NCBI GenBank assembly: GCA_963169745.1
Contig: CAUJCU010000017.1
Span: forward strand, 62,001-126,000
Direction of reading: 5' to 3'
DNA length: 64,000 nucleotides
From: Bacteroidota bacterium
GTDB taxonomy: Bacteria > Bacteroidota > Bacteroidia > UBA4408
Positions 52,104-61,636 of this stretch are shown here, one piece after another (the first letter of the stretch is position 1; every line of letters starts with the position of its first letter). Made by a program: the position numbers and the translations under genes. The notes below the pieces were generated by a model. It had not been told where the DNA came from. It ran no database searches and was given only the letters and a program-made list of their open reading frames with translations.

Positions 52104-54080
52104 ATGATTTATTATAAGGAAAAACTCTTAAATAAGAAGATAATCATTCTGTTGATATTTTTTGCCTTCCTAAATACTGTTGAAGCAACCACCCAGGCAT
52201 ATATGGATAGTGTTCAAAAAGTGCTTATTAGTACAGCCAACAATGCTGAAAAACTGAATTGCCTTTATATACTTAGCTTTGAATATGGCTTATCCAACCC
52301 TCAAAAAGGGATGGATTATGGAAGACAATGCCTGAAATTAGCCGGTCAGGAAAATAATTTACAGTATCAGTTATACGCATATATTGGAATTGCGAATGCA
52401 TGGGAAACACTAGCAAATTATGATTCAGCCCTGTTTTACCACAGCATGTCCTATTTGATTGCCCAAAAGATGAGCCCCCCTCCGAAAATGGCGTTTATTT
52501 TGATTAATATCGGATTATGTTATAAGCAACTTGGGTATTACAAACTTGCACTGAATAACTACCTGACCGCATACCGGCTGATAGAGCATGATTCCACCTA
52601 TAATCCTCGCATCCATTTTTACTTGGGTGAAATTTACATAAGAATGGAAAACTTCAAAGAAGCAGAAAATCATTCTCGGCTGGGAATAAGTAAGTGTATG
52701 GAATTCAATCATGAGAGTATTGGGTATAATATGTATATCAATTTGGCCAAATGCCTTATTTACCGTAACCAATCCGATTCTGCTCTAAAGATATTGAATC
52801 ATGCGCTTTACGGTTTGAAAAAAAATATTGATGAATGGAGCATTGGCATTTGTTACAACGCTTTAGCACAGGCTTATAAAAAGAAAAAGGAATTTAAAAA
52901 AGCATTTGAAAATTATACACAGGAGCTTTTTCAGCATCAAAAAACAAAGAATGAAAGCGGAATGTTGCTGGCTTATGTTAATCTTGCTTATTCTTCGGCT
53001 CAAATAATTCCCGTGGATAAACCATTAGTTCGTAAGTATTTGCAACAGTTTGAAGAGATGCTTCTGCGCATAAAACAAAATAAAGACATTTTGTTGGAAG
53101 CCTTTCAGAAAGCAGGCGAAATGTTTGAAGTGATGGATAATCCGAAGAAAGCTACAGAATATTATAAGCGTTATTACTCCCTGCACGATTCTCTCTTAGA
53201 CAAAGAAAAATACTTGGAACTACAGGAAATGCAAATCAAATACGAAACCGAAAAAATGGAGCAGAAAATTAAATCCTTTGAGCAAAAAAGTTTAATCTCA
53301 ATGCTTACATTAAAAGTGCAGGCTGAAGAAATTAAAAAAAGAAATATTTTAATCATATTATCCCTTCTCTTATTCATTACGGTTGGACTGCTGCTTTACT
53401 TAAACTTACACAAGCAAAAGCTAAAGGCAGCCTTTGAAAAAAAATTAGCAATTAAAGCTACCGAGGAAAGAGAACGCCTGAGAATATCCAAAGATATACA
53501 TGATGACTTGGGTTCGGGACTTTCAAAAATCAATTTTTTAAGCGAAATGATTATTCGTGAAAAATCATCTGGCGACCACACTTCGGAATACGTTGGTTCC
53601 ATTGCCGAAACATCTAAGGAACTTATTTTCAATATGCGAGATATGATATGGGCGCTCACACCTGAAAACATCACCCTGTCGGGTCTTGTAGCGCGTATCC
53701 GTGAATATTCAACCGACTATCTTGAAGATTTGTCTATAGAACTATACATTAAAGTAAACAATGAAATTCCTGATTTTTTTATTACACAGGAAAGCCATCG
53801 GGAAATACTGATGGTTATAAAGGAATCTTTAAACAATATAGTTAAGCACTCCTTTGCAAGTCGGGTTGAAATAGAACTGAACATTTGTAATAATCAAATA
53901 ACCGTTAAGATAAATGATGATGGTATTGGCACCTCTTCAGAAAACCTGTTAGGAAACGGTATTAAAAATATGAAATCAAGAATACAAAGTATCGGAGGAC
54001 AGTTTCAACTGAATGCCGGAAGTCCGAAAGGGACTTCTGTTGAAATATCCGTACCGGTTGAAAATATTGTTATAAAGTAA
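52104..54080 (+). CDS. TPR-containing sensor histidine kinase (NarX/LiaS-type)
   Basis: 658 residues. An N-terminal signal/anchor (KKIIILLIFFAFLNTVEA) is followed by a periplasmic TPR array (about 30-370), a membrane helix (ILIILSLLLFITVGLLLYL, about 413-431), and a HisKA_3-type dimerisation domain with phosphoacceptor His466 in ISKDIHDDLGSGLSKI. The HATPase domain has VIKESLNNIVKH (N box), DDGIGTSSENLLGNG (G1) and IGGQFQLNAGSPKGTSV (G2). Pairs with the LuxR-type regulator 54 bp downstream. The signal is unknown; TPRs suggest a protein or peptide partner. Confidence 0.93.
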   Translation: MIYYKEKLLNKKIIILLIFFAFLNTVEATTQAYMDSVQKVLISTANNAEKLNCLYILSFEYGLSNPQKGMDYGRQCLKLAGQENNLQYQLYAYIGIANAWETLANYDSALFYHSMSYLIAQKMSPPPKMAFILINIGLCYKQLGYYKLALNNYLTAYRLIEHDSTYNPRIHFYLGEIYIRMENFKEAENHSRLGISKCMEFNHESIGYNMYINLAKCLIYRNQSDSALKILNHALYGLKKNIDEWSIGICYNALAQAYKKKKEFKKAFENYTQELFQHQKTKNESGMLLAYVNLAYSSAQIIPVDKPLVRKYLQQFEEMLLRIKQNKDILLEAFQKAGEMFEVMDNPKKATEYYKRYYSLHDSLLDKEKYLELQEMQIKYETEKMEQKIKSFEQKSLISMLTLKVQAEEIKKRNILIILSLLLFITVGLLLYLNLHKQKLKAAFEKKLAIKATEERERLRISKDIHDDLGSGLSKINFLSEMIIREKSSGDHTSEYVGSIAETSKELIFNMRDMIWALTPENITLSGLVARIREYSTDYLEDLSIELYIKVNNEIPDFFITQESHREILMVIKESLNNIVKHSFASRVEIELNICNNQITVKINDDGIGTSSENLLGNGIKNMKSRIQSIGGQFQLNAGSPKGTSVEISVPVENIVIK

Positions 54081-54085
54081 ATACT

Positions 54086-54093
54086 ACTTTTGT
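54086..54093 (+). promoter_or_regulatory. Possible -7 box before the response regulator gene
   Basis: TACTTTTG, with TTG 15 bp upstream at the end of the kinase gene; 41 bp before the start. Spacing is a little short. Confidence 0.35.
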
Positions 54094-54134
54094 AGTAAGG
54101 AGATTTTGCAATCAGAGATATTCAATTTTAAACT

Positions 54135-54758
54135 ATGCAACTTAAAATAGGTGTTATAGAGGATGAACAAAGAATCAGGGAAGGGTTAGCTGTATTAATA
54201 AACGGCAGTGACGGATTTTTATGCGAGCATATTTTTGAGAATGCAGAGGCTGCTATCAAGGAAATTCCTTCACTTCATCTTGATGTTGTGCTGGTGGACA
54301 TACATTTACCCGGGAAGTCTGGTATTGAATGTGTTGCCGAGCTGAAAGCGATTTGCCCCAATACACAATTCGTTATGCTAACGGCTATTGAAGATTCGGA
54401 ATCGGTTTTAAGGTCTTTGAAATCCGGAGCAACTGGTTATCTTACCAAAACTACCCAACCCTCTAAGATACTGGAGGCGCTTACGGATGTTTATAAAGGT
54501 GGTTCGCCTATGAGCAGCCATATTGCACGAAAAGTAGTAAGCTCTTTTAATGCCTATGAAAAAATTGCTGAGTTTGACAAGCTCTCTATGCGCGAAAAAG
54601 AAATACTGACCCTTCTTTCAGAAGGACACAGGTACAAAGAAATAGCAGAAATAAAAATTCTCAGTACGGAAACTGTGCGCACCCACATCCGAAATATCTA
54701 CGAAAAATTACAAGTAAATTCACGTATAGAAGCACTCAACAAGGTGTATAAGAGGTAA
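54135..54758 (+). CDS. LuxR/NarL-family response regulator
   Basis: 207 residues: receiver domain (about 1-122) with the acidic pair (IEDEQ), phosphoacceptor Asp55 in VLVDIHLPGKSG, Thr in LTAIED, and Lys in YLTKTTQPSK; then a LuxR-type helix-turn-helix (about 145-205) with LSMREKEILTLLSEGHRYKEIAE and TVRTHIRNIYEKLQV. It is the cognate regulator of the upstream histidine kinase. Targets unknown, but the secreted propeller gene that follows has its own TAnnTTTG box. Confidence 0.95.
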   Translation: MQLKIGVIEDEQRIREGLAVLINGSDGFLCEHIFENAEAAIKEIPSLHLDVVLVDIHLPGKSGIECVAELKAICPNTQFVMLTAIEDSESVLRSLKSGATGYLTKTTQPSKILEALTDVYKGGSPMSSHIARKVVSSFNAYEKIAEFDKLSMREKEILTLLSEGHRYKEIAEIKILSTETVRTHIRNIYEKLQVNSRIEALNKVYKR

Positions 54759-54799
54759 ATTACTACTTTTTGCGTATTTTATGGTTTTTAGTTATGGAA

Positions 54800-54807
54800 T
54801 ACTTTTG
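54800..54807 (+). promoter_or_regulatory. -7 promoter box before the propeller gene
   Basis: TACTTTTG, 25 bp before ATG 54833; supports that start over the frame-extending codons upstream, which would begin before the box. No clear -33 partner. Confidence 0.4.
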
Positions 54808-54832
54808 TGTAGTAAACCTAAAACTATTCCAA

Positions 54833-56380
54833 ATGAACAAGATCAAACTTATCGTTGCTTTACTACTACTGAACATTTTTCCGGTAATATCGCAAAATGA
54901 ATTTAATAAGGAATGGGAAACAAAAGTATCTGTTCCGAATAAATGGAATGACCAAAATGCAGATTTATCGCTGATATTGATAGGAGATTTAAAAGAGTTA
55001 GAAATGGTAAATGGAACAAATGGCAAATCACTTTGGACATTCAGAATCAAAGAAAAGCTGGGAGTTAAACAAATGGAAGATTGGCATTTTCTTTGGGCTT
55101 ATGAAGGAGAACCTATAGAAATTGTTTACAAAAAACCAAAAGAAGATTCAAAAACATCTGTTTATCTCAATCCAAAAACGGGTGAAATAGAAAGTTCGGT
55201 TACATACGAATCGTTGAAGAAAAAAAAAGTAAAGGAGCATTTGGCAGACGAAGCCTATGATAAATCTTCAAACACTACCGTAAGCCTGATATATACTGAT
55301 AAATTTTTTGTAAAACATTCGGGAAGCGAATTTGATGTAACCGTATTGGCATCAGGCGGCAACAGTTGGTCAAGCACTATAAAAGTAAAAGCAGCAAGCC
55401 ACCTTAACCGGGTGATGCTCAGCAGTAGTGAGCCTAATGTGATGATGTATGTCAAGATAGTGGGTGACAAAGTTCTTATTATTGGTGAGGGAATGACAGC
55501 ACTTGATTTAAAAACCGGAAAAACTCTCTGGAACGCTACTTTTGATTACGTACAGTCAGGTATGACATCGCAGGAAATTGGTCATTGCCCGCTGCCTGTT
55601 TTTGATAAGCAAGCTGTATATTACTGTGACTTTTCCAAAGGCGAAAAAGCAATAAAAAAGCTGGACATCAACAGCGGAAAGCTTATATGGACTGGTGATA
55701 ATCTGAGTAAAAATGATGTGATATCGGCCATGGAAATAAGCAATAACATACTGATTGTTAAGTTTGGTGGCTATATCCGCAAGGCAAAAAATATTTATAA
55801 TCCTAATAGTGGAGCAACCACATACAAGGCTGTTTATGATTACGAAGGCGACACGGATATACGTGCGTATGATGTATCAGACGGAAAACGATTATGGACA
55901 GCCGAAAACCTCCCGAAAGAAGATAAATTCTCAAAATCGGAATGCTCGATTCTGACTGACGGAAACAACCTGATTGCCTCCTCCTTAAAAACATTCTACA
56001 TCATAGAATCCGCCTCTGGTAAAGTAATCGGCCAGTCAGCAATTGCAAGTAACGAAATAGGTAAACCTCAATTTATATTTGCACATGAAGGGAACTATAT
56101 TGTGGAAGGTGAAAAGGGAATAGCCTCGTTCGACAAAGCGGCAAAACAAAATTATGCCATATCAACCGGAAAACGACTGATGTCAGAATTTAAAGGAAAT
56201 GCCTTTATTGTATGGACGGGCAAAGATGTGGATGATATGAATGAATTTATCCGTTTTGATTTATCAAGCGGAAAAATATTGGGCAAGCTAAAAGGGACCT
56301 ACTACCCCCGTTTCGACTCAACTGGAGATTATTTCATTCGTTTTAAAGATACGCAGATTACCAAATTTAAAACGAATTGA
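54833..56380 (+). CDS. Secreted PQQ-like beta-propeller protein
   Basis: 515 residues from the ATG at 54833, which begins a signal peptide (MNKIKLIVALLLLNIFPVISQ). The body consists of PQQ-like blades with the recurring pattern of a D/G-G-K-x-L/I-W motif: NGTNGKSLWTF, LDLKTGKTLWNATF, LDINSGKLIWTGD, YDVSDGKRLWTAE, IESASGKVIGQS and FDLSSGKILGKL, enough for a six- to eight-bladed propeller. No cofactor-binding signature for true PQQ enzymes is seen, so it is likely a protein-interaction or structural propeller in the periplasm or on the surface. Confidence 0.85.
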   Translation: MNKIKLIVALLLLNIFPVISQNEFNKEWETKVSVPNKWNDQNADLSLILIGDLKELEMVNGTNGKSLWTFRIKEKLGVKQMEDWHFLWAYEGEPIEIVYKKPKEDSKTSVYLNPKTGEIESSVTYESLKKKKVKEHLADEAYDKSSNTTVSLIYTDKFFVKHSGSEFDVTVLASGGNSWSSTIKVKAASHLNRVMLSSSEPNVMMYVKIVGDKVLIIGEGMTALDLKTGKTLWNATFDYVQSGMTSQEIGHCPLPVFDKQAVYYCDFSKGEKAIKKLDINSGKLIWTGDNLSKNDVISAMEISNNILIVKFGGYIRKAKNIYNPNSGATTYKAVYDYEGDTDIRAYDVSDGKRLWTAENLPKEDKFSKSECSILTDGNNLIASSLKTFYIIESASGKVIGQSAIASNEIGKPQFIFAHEGNYIVEGEKGIASFDKAAKQNYAISTGKRLMSEFKGNAFIVWTGKDVDDMNEFIRFDLSSGKILGKLKGTYYPRFDSTGDYFIRFKDTQITKFKTN

Positions 56381-56429
56381 GTATTAAAAAAGAAAACATC
56401 AAAAAAATATTTTTGAACATACAATACAG

Positions 56430-57185
56430 ATGAGAAAAACTATTCTGGCCATAATGTTCATCTCATTTAACCTCACGGTTTACGGTCAGGAGAGTATTCT
56501 TGTAAGTGCTGAAGGCCTTAGAAAAGTAGTAAGGGTAAATTTTGGCTACACCTATTTCAGTATAAAGCAGGCTGACAGCACAGGCAGGAGCGCACAGGGC
56601 TTGCACCTTTCCAATGAGGTAAAAATTATCTCTTCTTTTTTTGATGCGGATAAAAAATTTACTGTACACGATGCCTTTTATTTTGATATAAATTTCGGTA
56701 GGCTCGATGGCGAAAAGCATACAAACGGTGTTGAAACAGAAAGCCGCTTTAGTATGGTAGCAAATATGGGTTACCTTGTCCTTGCCGGTTACCGGGTAAA
56801 TAAATGGGCAGCTCTTGCCGGAATAGATTTTCGCTGGAGGAGAGCAGGAGTTGGAGGTGTAGATATACCCAATTTGGACGGGCCATTATTTTATGCCAGC
56901 CGTCCGATTGTTTTACGTGGAGAGTATATGCTATCAAAGGATAACCCGAATAAGCGCGCTATACTGATGCTTTGGTCAACTTTTAGCAATACCGTTACCG
57001 AAAAAAAAGCACCTTATCAAAGTGCACGGCTCGAATTGCCTCTTGGCAGTAGAGGCAGGTGGTGGTTTATGTTGCAATACACCACACAAAAAGCCCTTTC
57101 GCAAGATGTATTTCGTTATGGGGTGCCATGCCAAAGCAATTTTAATCAGTTTACGGCAGGATTCAGGATTTGCGGATTACCGTAG
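56430..57185 (+). CDS. Secreted hypothetical protein, 251 aa, probable outer-membrane barrel-like
   Basis: Signal peptide MRKTILAIMFISFNLTVYGQ. The remainder alternates hydrophobic and polar residues in strand-like blocks (YLVLAGYRVNKWAALAGIDFRWRRAG; RWWFMLQYTTQKAL; FNQFTAGFRI), compatible with a small beta-barrel of the outer membrane, but I do not recognise the family. Follows the propeller gene after 49 bp and may share its transcript. Confidence 0.7.
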   Translation: MRKTILAIMFISFNLTVYGQESILVSAEGLRKVVRVNFGYTYFSIKQADSTGRSAQGLHLSNEVKIISSFFDADKKFTVHDAFYFDINFGRLDGEKHTNGVETESRFSMVANMGYLVLAGYRVNKWAALAGIDFRWRRAGVGGVDIPNLDGPLFYASRPIVLRGEYMLSKDNPNKRAILMLWSTFSNTVTEKKAPYQSARLELPLGSRGRWWFMLQYTTQKALSQDVFRYGVPCQSNFNQFTAGFRICGLP

Positions 57186-57659
57186 CATTTCAGTGCTCCT
57201 ATCCTGTTCAGGAATTTATATCAGGGCTACACCGAAAAGCCATATGAATAGGGATTTAACAAACCAAAAACTAAAAAAATGAAAAACTGGTTACTTCAAT
57301 CTATACTTATTTCTGTTGCTTTTATAGAATTAAATAACAAAAATGAATTGTAAACTTTTTTTAGACCGAGTCAGGGTCTCATGATTACAAGTTAGAACCA
57401 ATCATACCGCCTTAATTGCAAGCACAGCATCACTTGCAGTAACTCAGGTATTTTTTATTTACAGGTTAAATACTTGAACGAATTAAAATCGTTTTTGTTT
57501 GATTTCGAAATTAAATCTCCTATTTAGTTTGCTGCAAATACTTAATACCCATACTGTAATAAAAATTACTTTTACTGTTTTAGTATTTATTTATATTATT
57601 ACAACAACATTTAGCCCATTTAGTATTTACAATCATTAGCTGAAACCTCTTTTTATTGT
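57186..57659. other. Intergenic region, no convincing gene
   Basis: About 470 bp. A 24-codon frame at 57279-57353 (MKNWLLQSILISVAFIELNN...) looks like the signal-peptide start of a lost gene, but nothing follows. No repeat recognised. Confidence 0.45.
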
Positions 57660-58316
57660 ATGATTCGCCTTTACTCTATTGTTTTCTTTACTTTATTTAG
57701 TATATGTGCTGTTGCTCAAACCCGATGGTCGTTTGAATTGCAATTTGGTTTAGCACATAGCCTTGATTTGCCGCTTACATTCAAACAAAAAGGATGGCCA
57801 GATATACATCTTCAAAAGGCCGATTTTTATACTGAATCTTTACAAGATCCTCCCTACTGGTCGTGGCGATTTTCAAAGTGGTTTAAAAACGAAGGGCTCG
57901 AATTTGAAGCCATTCATCATAAGTTTTATTTAAAGAACAAACCTCTGGAAGTGCAGCGTTTTGGAGTATCGCACGGGTATAATATGCTATTGTTTAATTA
58001 TGCTAAACAATTCAAAAAAGTTATTTTGAGAGCTGGAGCCGGTTCGGTGCTGGTACATGGTGAAAGTACTGTTCGTGGCATGGTTTATCCCGAAGGGCCT
58101 GGGTTTGATATTAATGGTTATCGGTTGCGGGGTGTTTCTATTAATCTGGCGGCAGCACATCAAATTAAAATTAACAAAACCTTCTTTATTAATACCGAAG
58201 TAAAAGTGAATGCATCGCTTGCTAACATCCCTATTGTAGATGGATATGCTCGCATGAATGTTATTGCTTTTCAATTGATTTTAGGGCCAGGTGTTAATTG
58301 GTGTGTTAAAGAATGA
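57660..58316 (+). CDS. Secreted hypothetical protein, 218 aa
   Basis: Signal peptide MIRLYSIVFFTLFSICAVAQ. The mature part is strand-rich with FELQFGLAHSLDLPL, EFEAIHHKFYLKN, VILRAGAGSVLVHGES and LILGPGVNWCVKE; the YNMLLFNYAKQF segment and Gly-rich turns fit an eight- to ten-stranded outer-membrane porin-like fold. No specific family recognised. Stands alone with long spacers on both sides. Confidence 0.7.
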   Translation: MIRLYSIVFFTLFSICAVAQTRWSFELQFGLAHSLDLPLTFKQKGWPDIHLQKADFYTESLQDPPYWSWRFSKWFKNEGLEFEAIHHKFYLKNKPLEVQRFGVSHGYNMLLFNYAKQFKKVILRAGAGSVLVHGESTVRGMVYPEGPGFDINGYRLRGVSINLAAAHQIKINKTFFINTEVKVNASLANIPIVDGYARMNVIAFQLILGPGVNWCVKE

Positions 58317-58797
58317 GCAGATTTGAATTACTTTACAGCATTGCTATTTAATATTTAGGCATTGTAGAGGCTAATATTTCTTTTTTAATAGCAATTTGCT
58401 GAAAAACAAATAATTGAAGCAAAACACTAAAGTAATTTAATTTGTGATTAGGCGATATTGAATCAAAAGTAATTTCTTTTGTTTGCTGTAACCCGAATGT
58501 CCCAATGTAAATTATTGCTGTGCTTAATCAAAGTAAACAAAACTCTTATCTAAAATAGCAACTTAATTGGACTCCTAAAAGTCTTAAAAAGGCTTTTTTT
58601 ATTAGGTAGTTAAAAGTGAAAAAGCGAAAAACATTTTCAAAACAGAGCTCGAAAAAGTAAAAAATAGCAACCTTATAAAAAGCAAAACCATTTTAGTTAT
58701 GATTGATTACGTGGAATATCGTTGAAATAAAATTAAAACTGAACAAAGTTTGTTAACTGAATATCTATAGCGCTTTTATAATCATTAACTTTGTGTT
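58317..58797. other. Intergenic region, nothing recognised
   Basis: About 480 bp of AT-rich sequence between the hypothetical gene and rimO. A run near 58577-58603 (cctaaaagtcttaaaaaggctttttttattagg) holds AAAGGC-like short palindromes with a T-run and could terminate upstream transcription. No gene or repeat seen. Confidence 0.4.
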
Positions 58798-60111
58798 ATG
58801 AAAACGAAAACGCTTAAAAAGAATAAAGTTAATGTAATAACGCTTGGATGCTCAAAGAACGTAGTTGATAGTGAAATACTAATGGGGCAGTTGCGAGCAA
58901 ACAATATTGATGTAGAGCACGACAGTCTAACTGATGACTCCCCTATTGTTATTATTAACACCTGCGGATTTATTGACAATGCCAAACAGGAAAGTATTGA
59001 TACTATTTTACGTTTTTCTGAAGCTAAGACAAGAGGCGAAATAGATAAGTTATATGTAGCCGGATGCCTTAGTGAGCGTTACAAACCCGAATTAGAAAAA
59101 GAAATTTCGAATGTTGATGCCTTTTTTGGAACTCGAGAATTACCTCGAATACTTAAAACACTAAAAGCCGATTATAAGCAAGAGTTAATTGGAGAAAGAC
59201 TATTAACTACACCGCATCATTTTGCATACTTTAAAATATCTGAAGGATGTGACCGACCATGCTCTTTTTGTGCCATACCCCTTATGCGCGGGAGCCATAT
59301 ATCGGTACCTATAGAGCAATTAGTAAAAGAAGCACAAAAATTAGCTAAAAACGGAACCAAAGAGTTGATGATTATAGCACAGGATACAACATTTTATGGT
59401 TTAGATATTTATAAAGAGCGTAAGCTGGCTACTTTACTTCAAAAATTATCGGAAGTAGATGGTATTGAATGGCTTCGATTGCATTATGCCTTTCCAAGTG
59501 CTTTTCCTATGGATGTGATAGACGTAATAAAGAACAATTCTAAGGTTTGCAACTATTTAGATATGCCTTTGCAGCATATTTCCGACAATATGTTAAAAAG
59601 TATGCGTAGAGGGATTTCAAAGCAAAAAACAATTGATTTGGTAAACATGATTCGTGATAAAATACCGGAAATTGCCATTAGAACTACGCTAATAGCCGGT
59701 TATCCCGGAGAAACCGAAAAAGATCATGATGAAATGGCTGAATGGGTAAGCCAAACAAAGTTTGAACGCTTGGGTATTTTTACCTACTCACATGAAGAAA
59801 ATACACATGCTTTTAGCCTTAAAGACAATGTTTCAGAAGCAGAAAAGCAAAAACGAGCCAATCGTATTATGGAAATTCAACAAGAAATTTCAAAACAGTT
59901 GAATGAGGAGAAAATTGGGAAAAAATTTAAAGTATTGTTTGATAAAAAAGAAGGCGATTATTTTATTGGGCGAACCGAATATGACTCAACCGAAGTTGAT
60001 AATGAAGTGCTTGTTGATGCAGCAACAAATTATGTTCGTATAGGTGATTTTTCGACTATAGAAATTACAGGTGCTGAAGACTATGATTTATTTGGTGTTG
60101 TTAAAGAATAA
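58798..60111 (+). CDS. rimO: Ribosomal protein S12 methylthiotransferase RimO
   Basis: A radical-SAM enzyme that adds a methylthio group to Asp of ribosomal protein S12. 437 residues. The N-terminal UPF0004 domain has cluster ligands Cys18 (GCSKN), Cys56 (NTCGF) and Cys90 (AGCLSE). The radical-SAM site is C151-x3-C155-x2-C158 in CDRPCSFC. The central motif IRTTLIAGYPGETEKD and C-terminal TRAM domain (about 375-437, GRTEYDSTEVDNEV) complete the family layout. Cytoplasmic. A TAACTTTG box abuts the start (58786-58793) but would leave almost no leader. Confidence 0.95.
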   Translation: MKTKTLKKNKVNVITLGCSKNVVDSEILMGQLRANNIDVEHDSLTDDSPIVIINTCGFIDNAKQESIDTILRFSEAKTRGEIDKLYVAGCLSERYKPELEKEISNVDAFFGTRELPRILKTLKADYKQELIGERLLTTPHHFAYFKISEGCDRPCSFCAIPLMRGSHISVPIEQLVKEAQKLAKNGTKELMIIAQDTTFYGLDIYKERKLATLLQKLSEVDGIEWLRLHYAFPSAFPMDVIDVIKNNSKVCNYLDMPLQHISDNMLKSMRRGISKQKTIDLVNMIRDKIPEIAIRTTLIAGYPGETEKDHDEMAEWVSQTKFERLGIFTYSHEENTHAFSLKDNVSEAEKQKRANRIMEIQQEISKQLNEEKIGKKFKVLFDKKEGDYFIGRTEYDSTEVDNEVLVDAATNYVRIGDFSTIEITGAEDYDLFGVVKE

Positions 60112-60145
60112 TTTTTTTTTTCAATACGTTTTTCGGTAAAAAACA

Positions 60146-60172
60146 AGAGGCCTCCTTACTTTGGAAGCCTCT
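60146..60172 (-). terminator. Intrinsic terminator downstream of the minus-strand TPR gene
   Basis: Stem AGAGGCCTCC/GGAAGCCTCT (one mismatch) with a 7-nt loop. On the minus strand it is followed by TTGTTTTTT. It ends transcription coming from the TPR/gyrA side and may also stop rimO. Confidence 0.85.
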
Positions 60173-60196
60173 GATAGTATAATGCTTAGACTCAAA

Positions 60197-61615
60197 TTAC
60201 TTTTTAACCCACTTGGTTAGTAAACCACCATCCATATATAAGGTATATTCAGGGTAATCCAAAATATCGGTGCTGTATAGCTTACCTTTAACAGTTGTAG
60301 TTTTTAAAGCAACTCCAAGTTTATCGGTTACACTTTTTACCTCATCTCCAATTACAATACCATTGGGGCCGCCAGCTAATCGCTGCTTACACAATATGGC
60401 TTTGGGGGCTTGTTCGGTCATTAAATAAAGCTTCTGTAAGGTGCTTATTAAGCTTTTATATGTTGCAACATCGTTTGTTCTAACCTCTTCACCTTTTTCG
60501 AGATAAGGTAAACTGCTTTTAAACATAGCATCTACTTTAGCACTCTCAGCTTTATATTTATTAGGATCTTTAATATTGTTAACAATCTCGTTTAGTTTAA
60601 CCGCTTTATTAAAGTACAAAGCGCCTAAGTTATATAAAGCATCAAAATAATCAGGATTCACTTGTAATGCTTTCTTGTAATAGGTTTCGGCCTTTTCAAC
60701 ATATTCATTAAATTCTTTTTCGGCTGGTGCCGTTTTTCCTTCTCCAGGATTGGCCATTTGATCATATATAACACCAATATTAAAAGGGAATATTTCATTT
60801 TCGGGCTCTTTGCTCATGGCTAACTCTAAATTGCTAACAGCTTCTTTATATTTACCCGCTTCAATAAAATAATTTAGCTCAGCAATTATTAGTGATTTAT
60901 CGTTTGGATAAGCTGTACGCCCTTTTTGTACTGTAGCGATGTAATTTGCTTTGTCTCCTTTTTTTAAGTATTCATCAGCTAATAAACCCACCAATCTAGG
61001 CCCATAATCGCTCCCTCCGTACTTAATTTCAATAGCTTTCTGGAAGTATTGTATGGCTTTGTCATGATTATTCGCTTTTTCGGCAGATAAAGCTGCATTG
61101 TAAATAGCATTGGAGTCAACTAAGCCCAAATATTCTTGATTTAATTGAACGGCTTTTTCAAAATCAATGAGTGCCTCAGCATATTTTTCAGCCTTATAAT
61201 TTTCAATTCCGGCATTGCTAACAATAATAGCACTTACTTTAAGACCACGTTGCGCTTGAGGGAAGTTCTTTTTTTCATCATATTTTACCGTTTGAGCATA
61301 AGCTTTAACTGCTTCGTCAAATGCACCTGATTTAAACTCGGCAAGCTTCGGATCTTTAGCATTATACAAATTCATATAAATTTCGGCACGGTTTGACCAA
61401 GTCTTAGCTTTTACTCCCGTTTCCGGGTCGGCTGTTGCCAAATCAATAAATTTTTTAGCTTCTATTAAATCATTAGGATCTTTGTCCTTGTTGTAATAAC
61501 CTAAATAATTGATAGCACTAACAACATTTTTTTGTTGGGCAAAAGTTGTTTTGCTGCTGATATAAAGTAAGCCTGTAGCTGCTATTAGGTACTTGATTTT
61601 AAAGTTTAATTGCAT
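60197..61615 (-). CDS. Secreted TPR-repeat protein, 472 aa
   Basis: Signal peptide MQLNFKIKYLIAATGLLYISSKTTFAQ. The rest is made of TPR units: ALIDFEKAVQLNQEYLGLVD; AIQYFQKAIEIKYGG; AVSNLELAMSKEPENEIFPFNIGVIY; YYKKALQVNPDYFDALYNLGALYFNKA. The C-terminal 70 residues form a small beta domain (GIVIGDEVKSVTDKLGVALKTTTVKGKL...TKWVKK). Periplasmic adaptor or scaffold. Starts 21 bp after the gyrA stop in the same direction, so it is probably co-transcribed with gyrA. Confidence 0.88.
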   Translation of the reverse strand: MQLNFKIKYLIAATGLLYISSKTTFAQQKNVVSAINYLGYYNKDKDPNDLIEAKKFIDLATADPETGVKAKTWSNRAEIYMNLYNAKDPKLAEFKSGAFDEAVKAYAQTVKYDEKKNFPQAQRGLKVSAIIVSNAGIENYKAEKYAEALIDFEKAVQLNQEYLGLVDSNAIYNAALSAEKANNHDKAIQYFQKAIEIKYGGSDYGPRLVGLLADEYLKKGDKANYIATVQKGRTAYPNDKSLIIAELNYFIEAGKYKEAVSNLELAMSKEPENEIFPFNIGVIYDQMANPGEGKTAPAEKEFNEYVEKAETYYKKALQVNPDYFDALYNLGALYFNKAVKLNEIVNNIKDPNKYKAESAKVDAMFKSSLPYLEKGEEVRTNDVATYKSLISTLQKLYLMTEQAPKAILCKQRLAGGPNGIVIGDEVKSVTDKLGVALKTTTVKGKLYSTDILDYPEYTLYMDGGLLTKWVKK

Positions 61616-61636
61616 AGTGTTAAATTTATTGTTGTA

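Noticed and set aside
57022-57282. 86-codon frame overlapping the end of the 56430 gene
   Set aside because: Out of frame with the secreted protein gene, with no signal, domain or plausible start.
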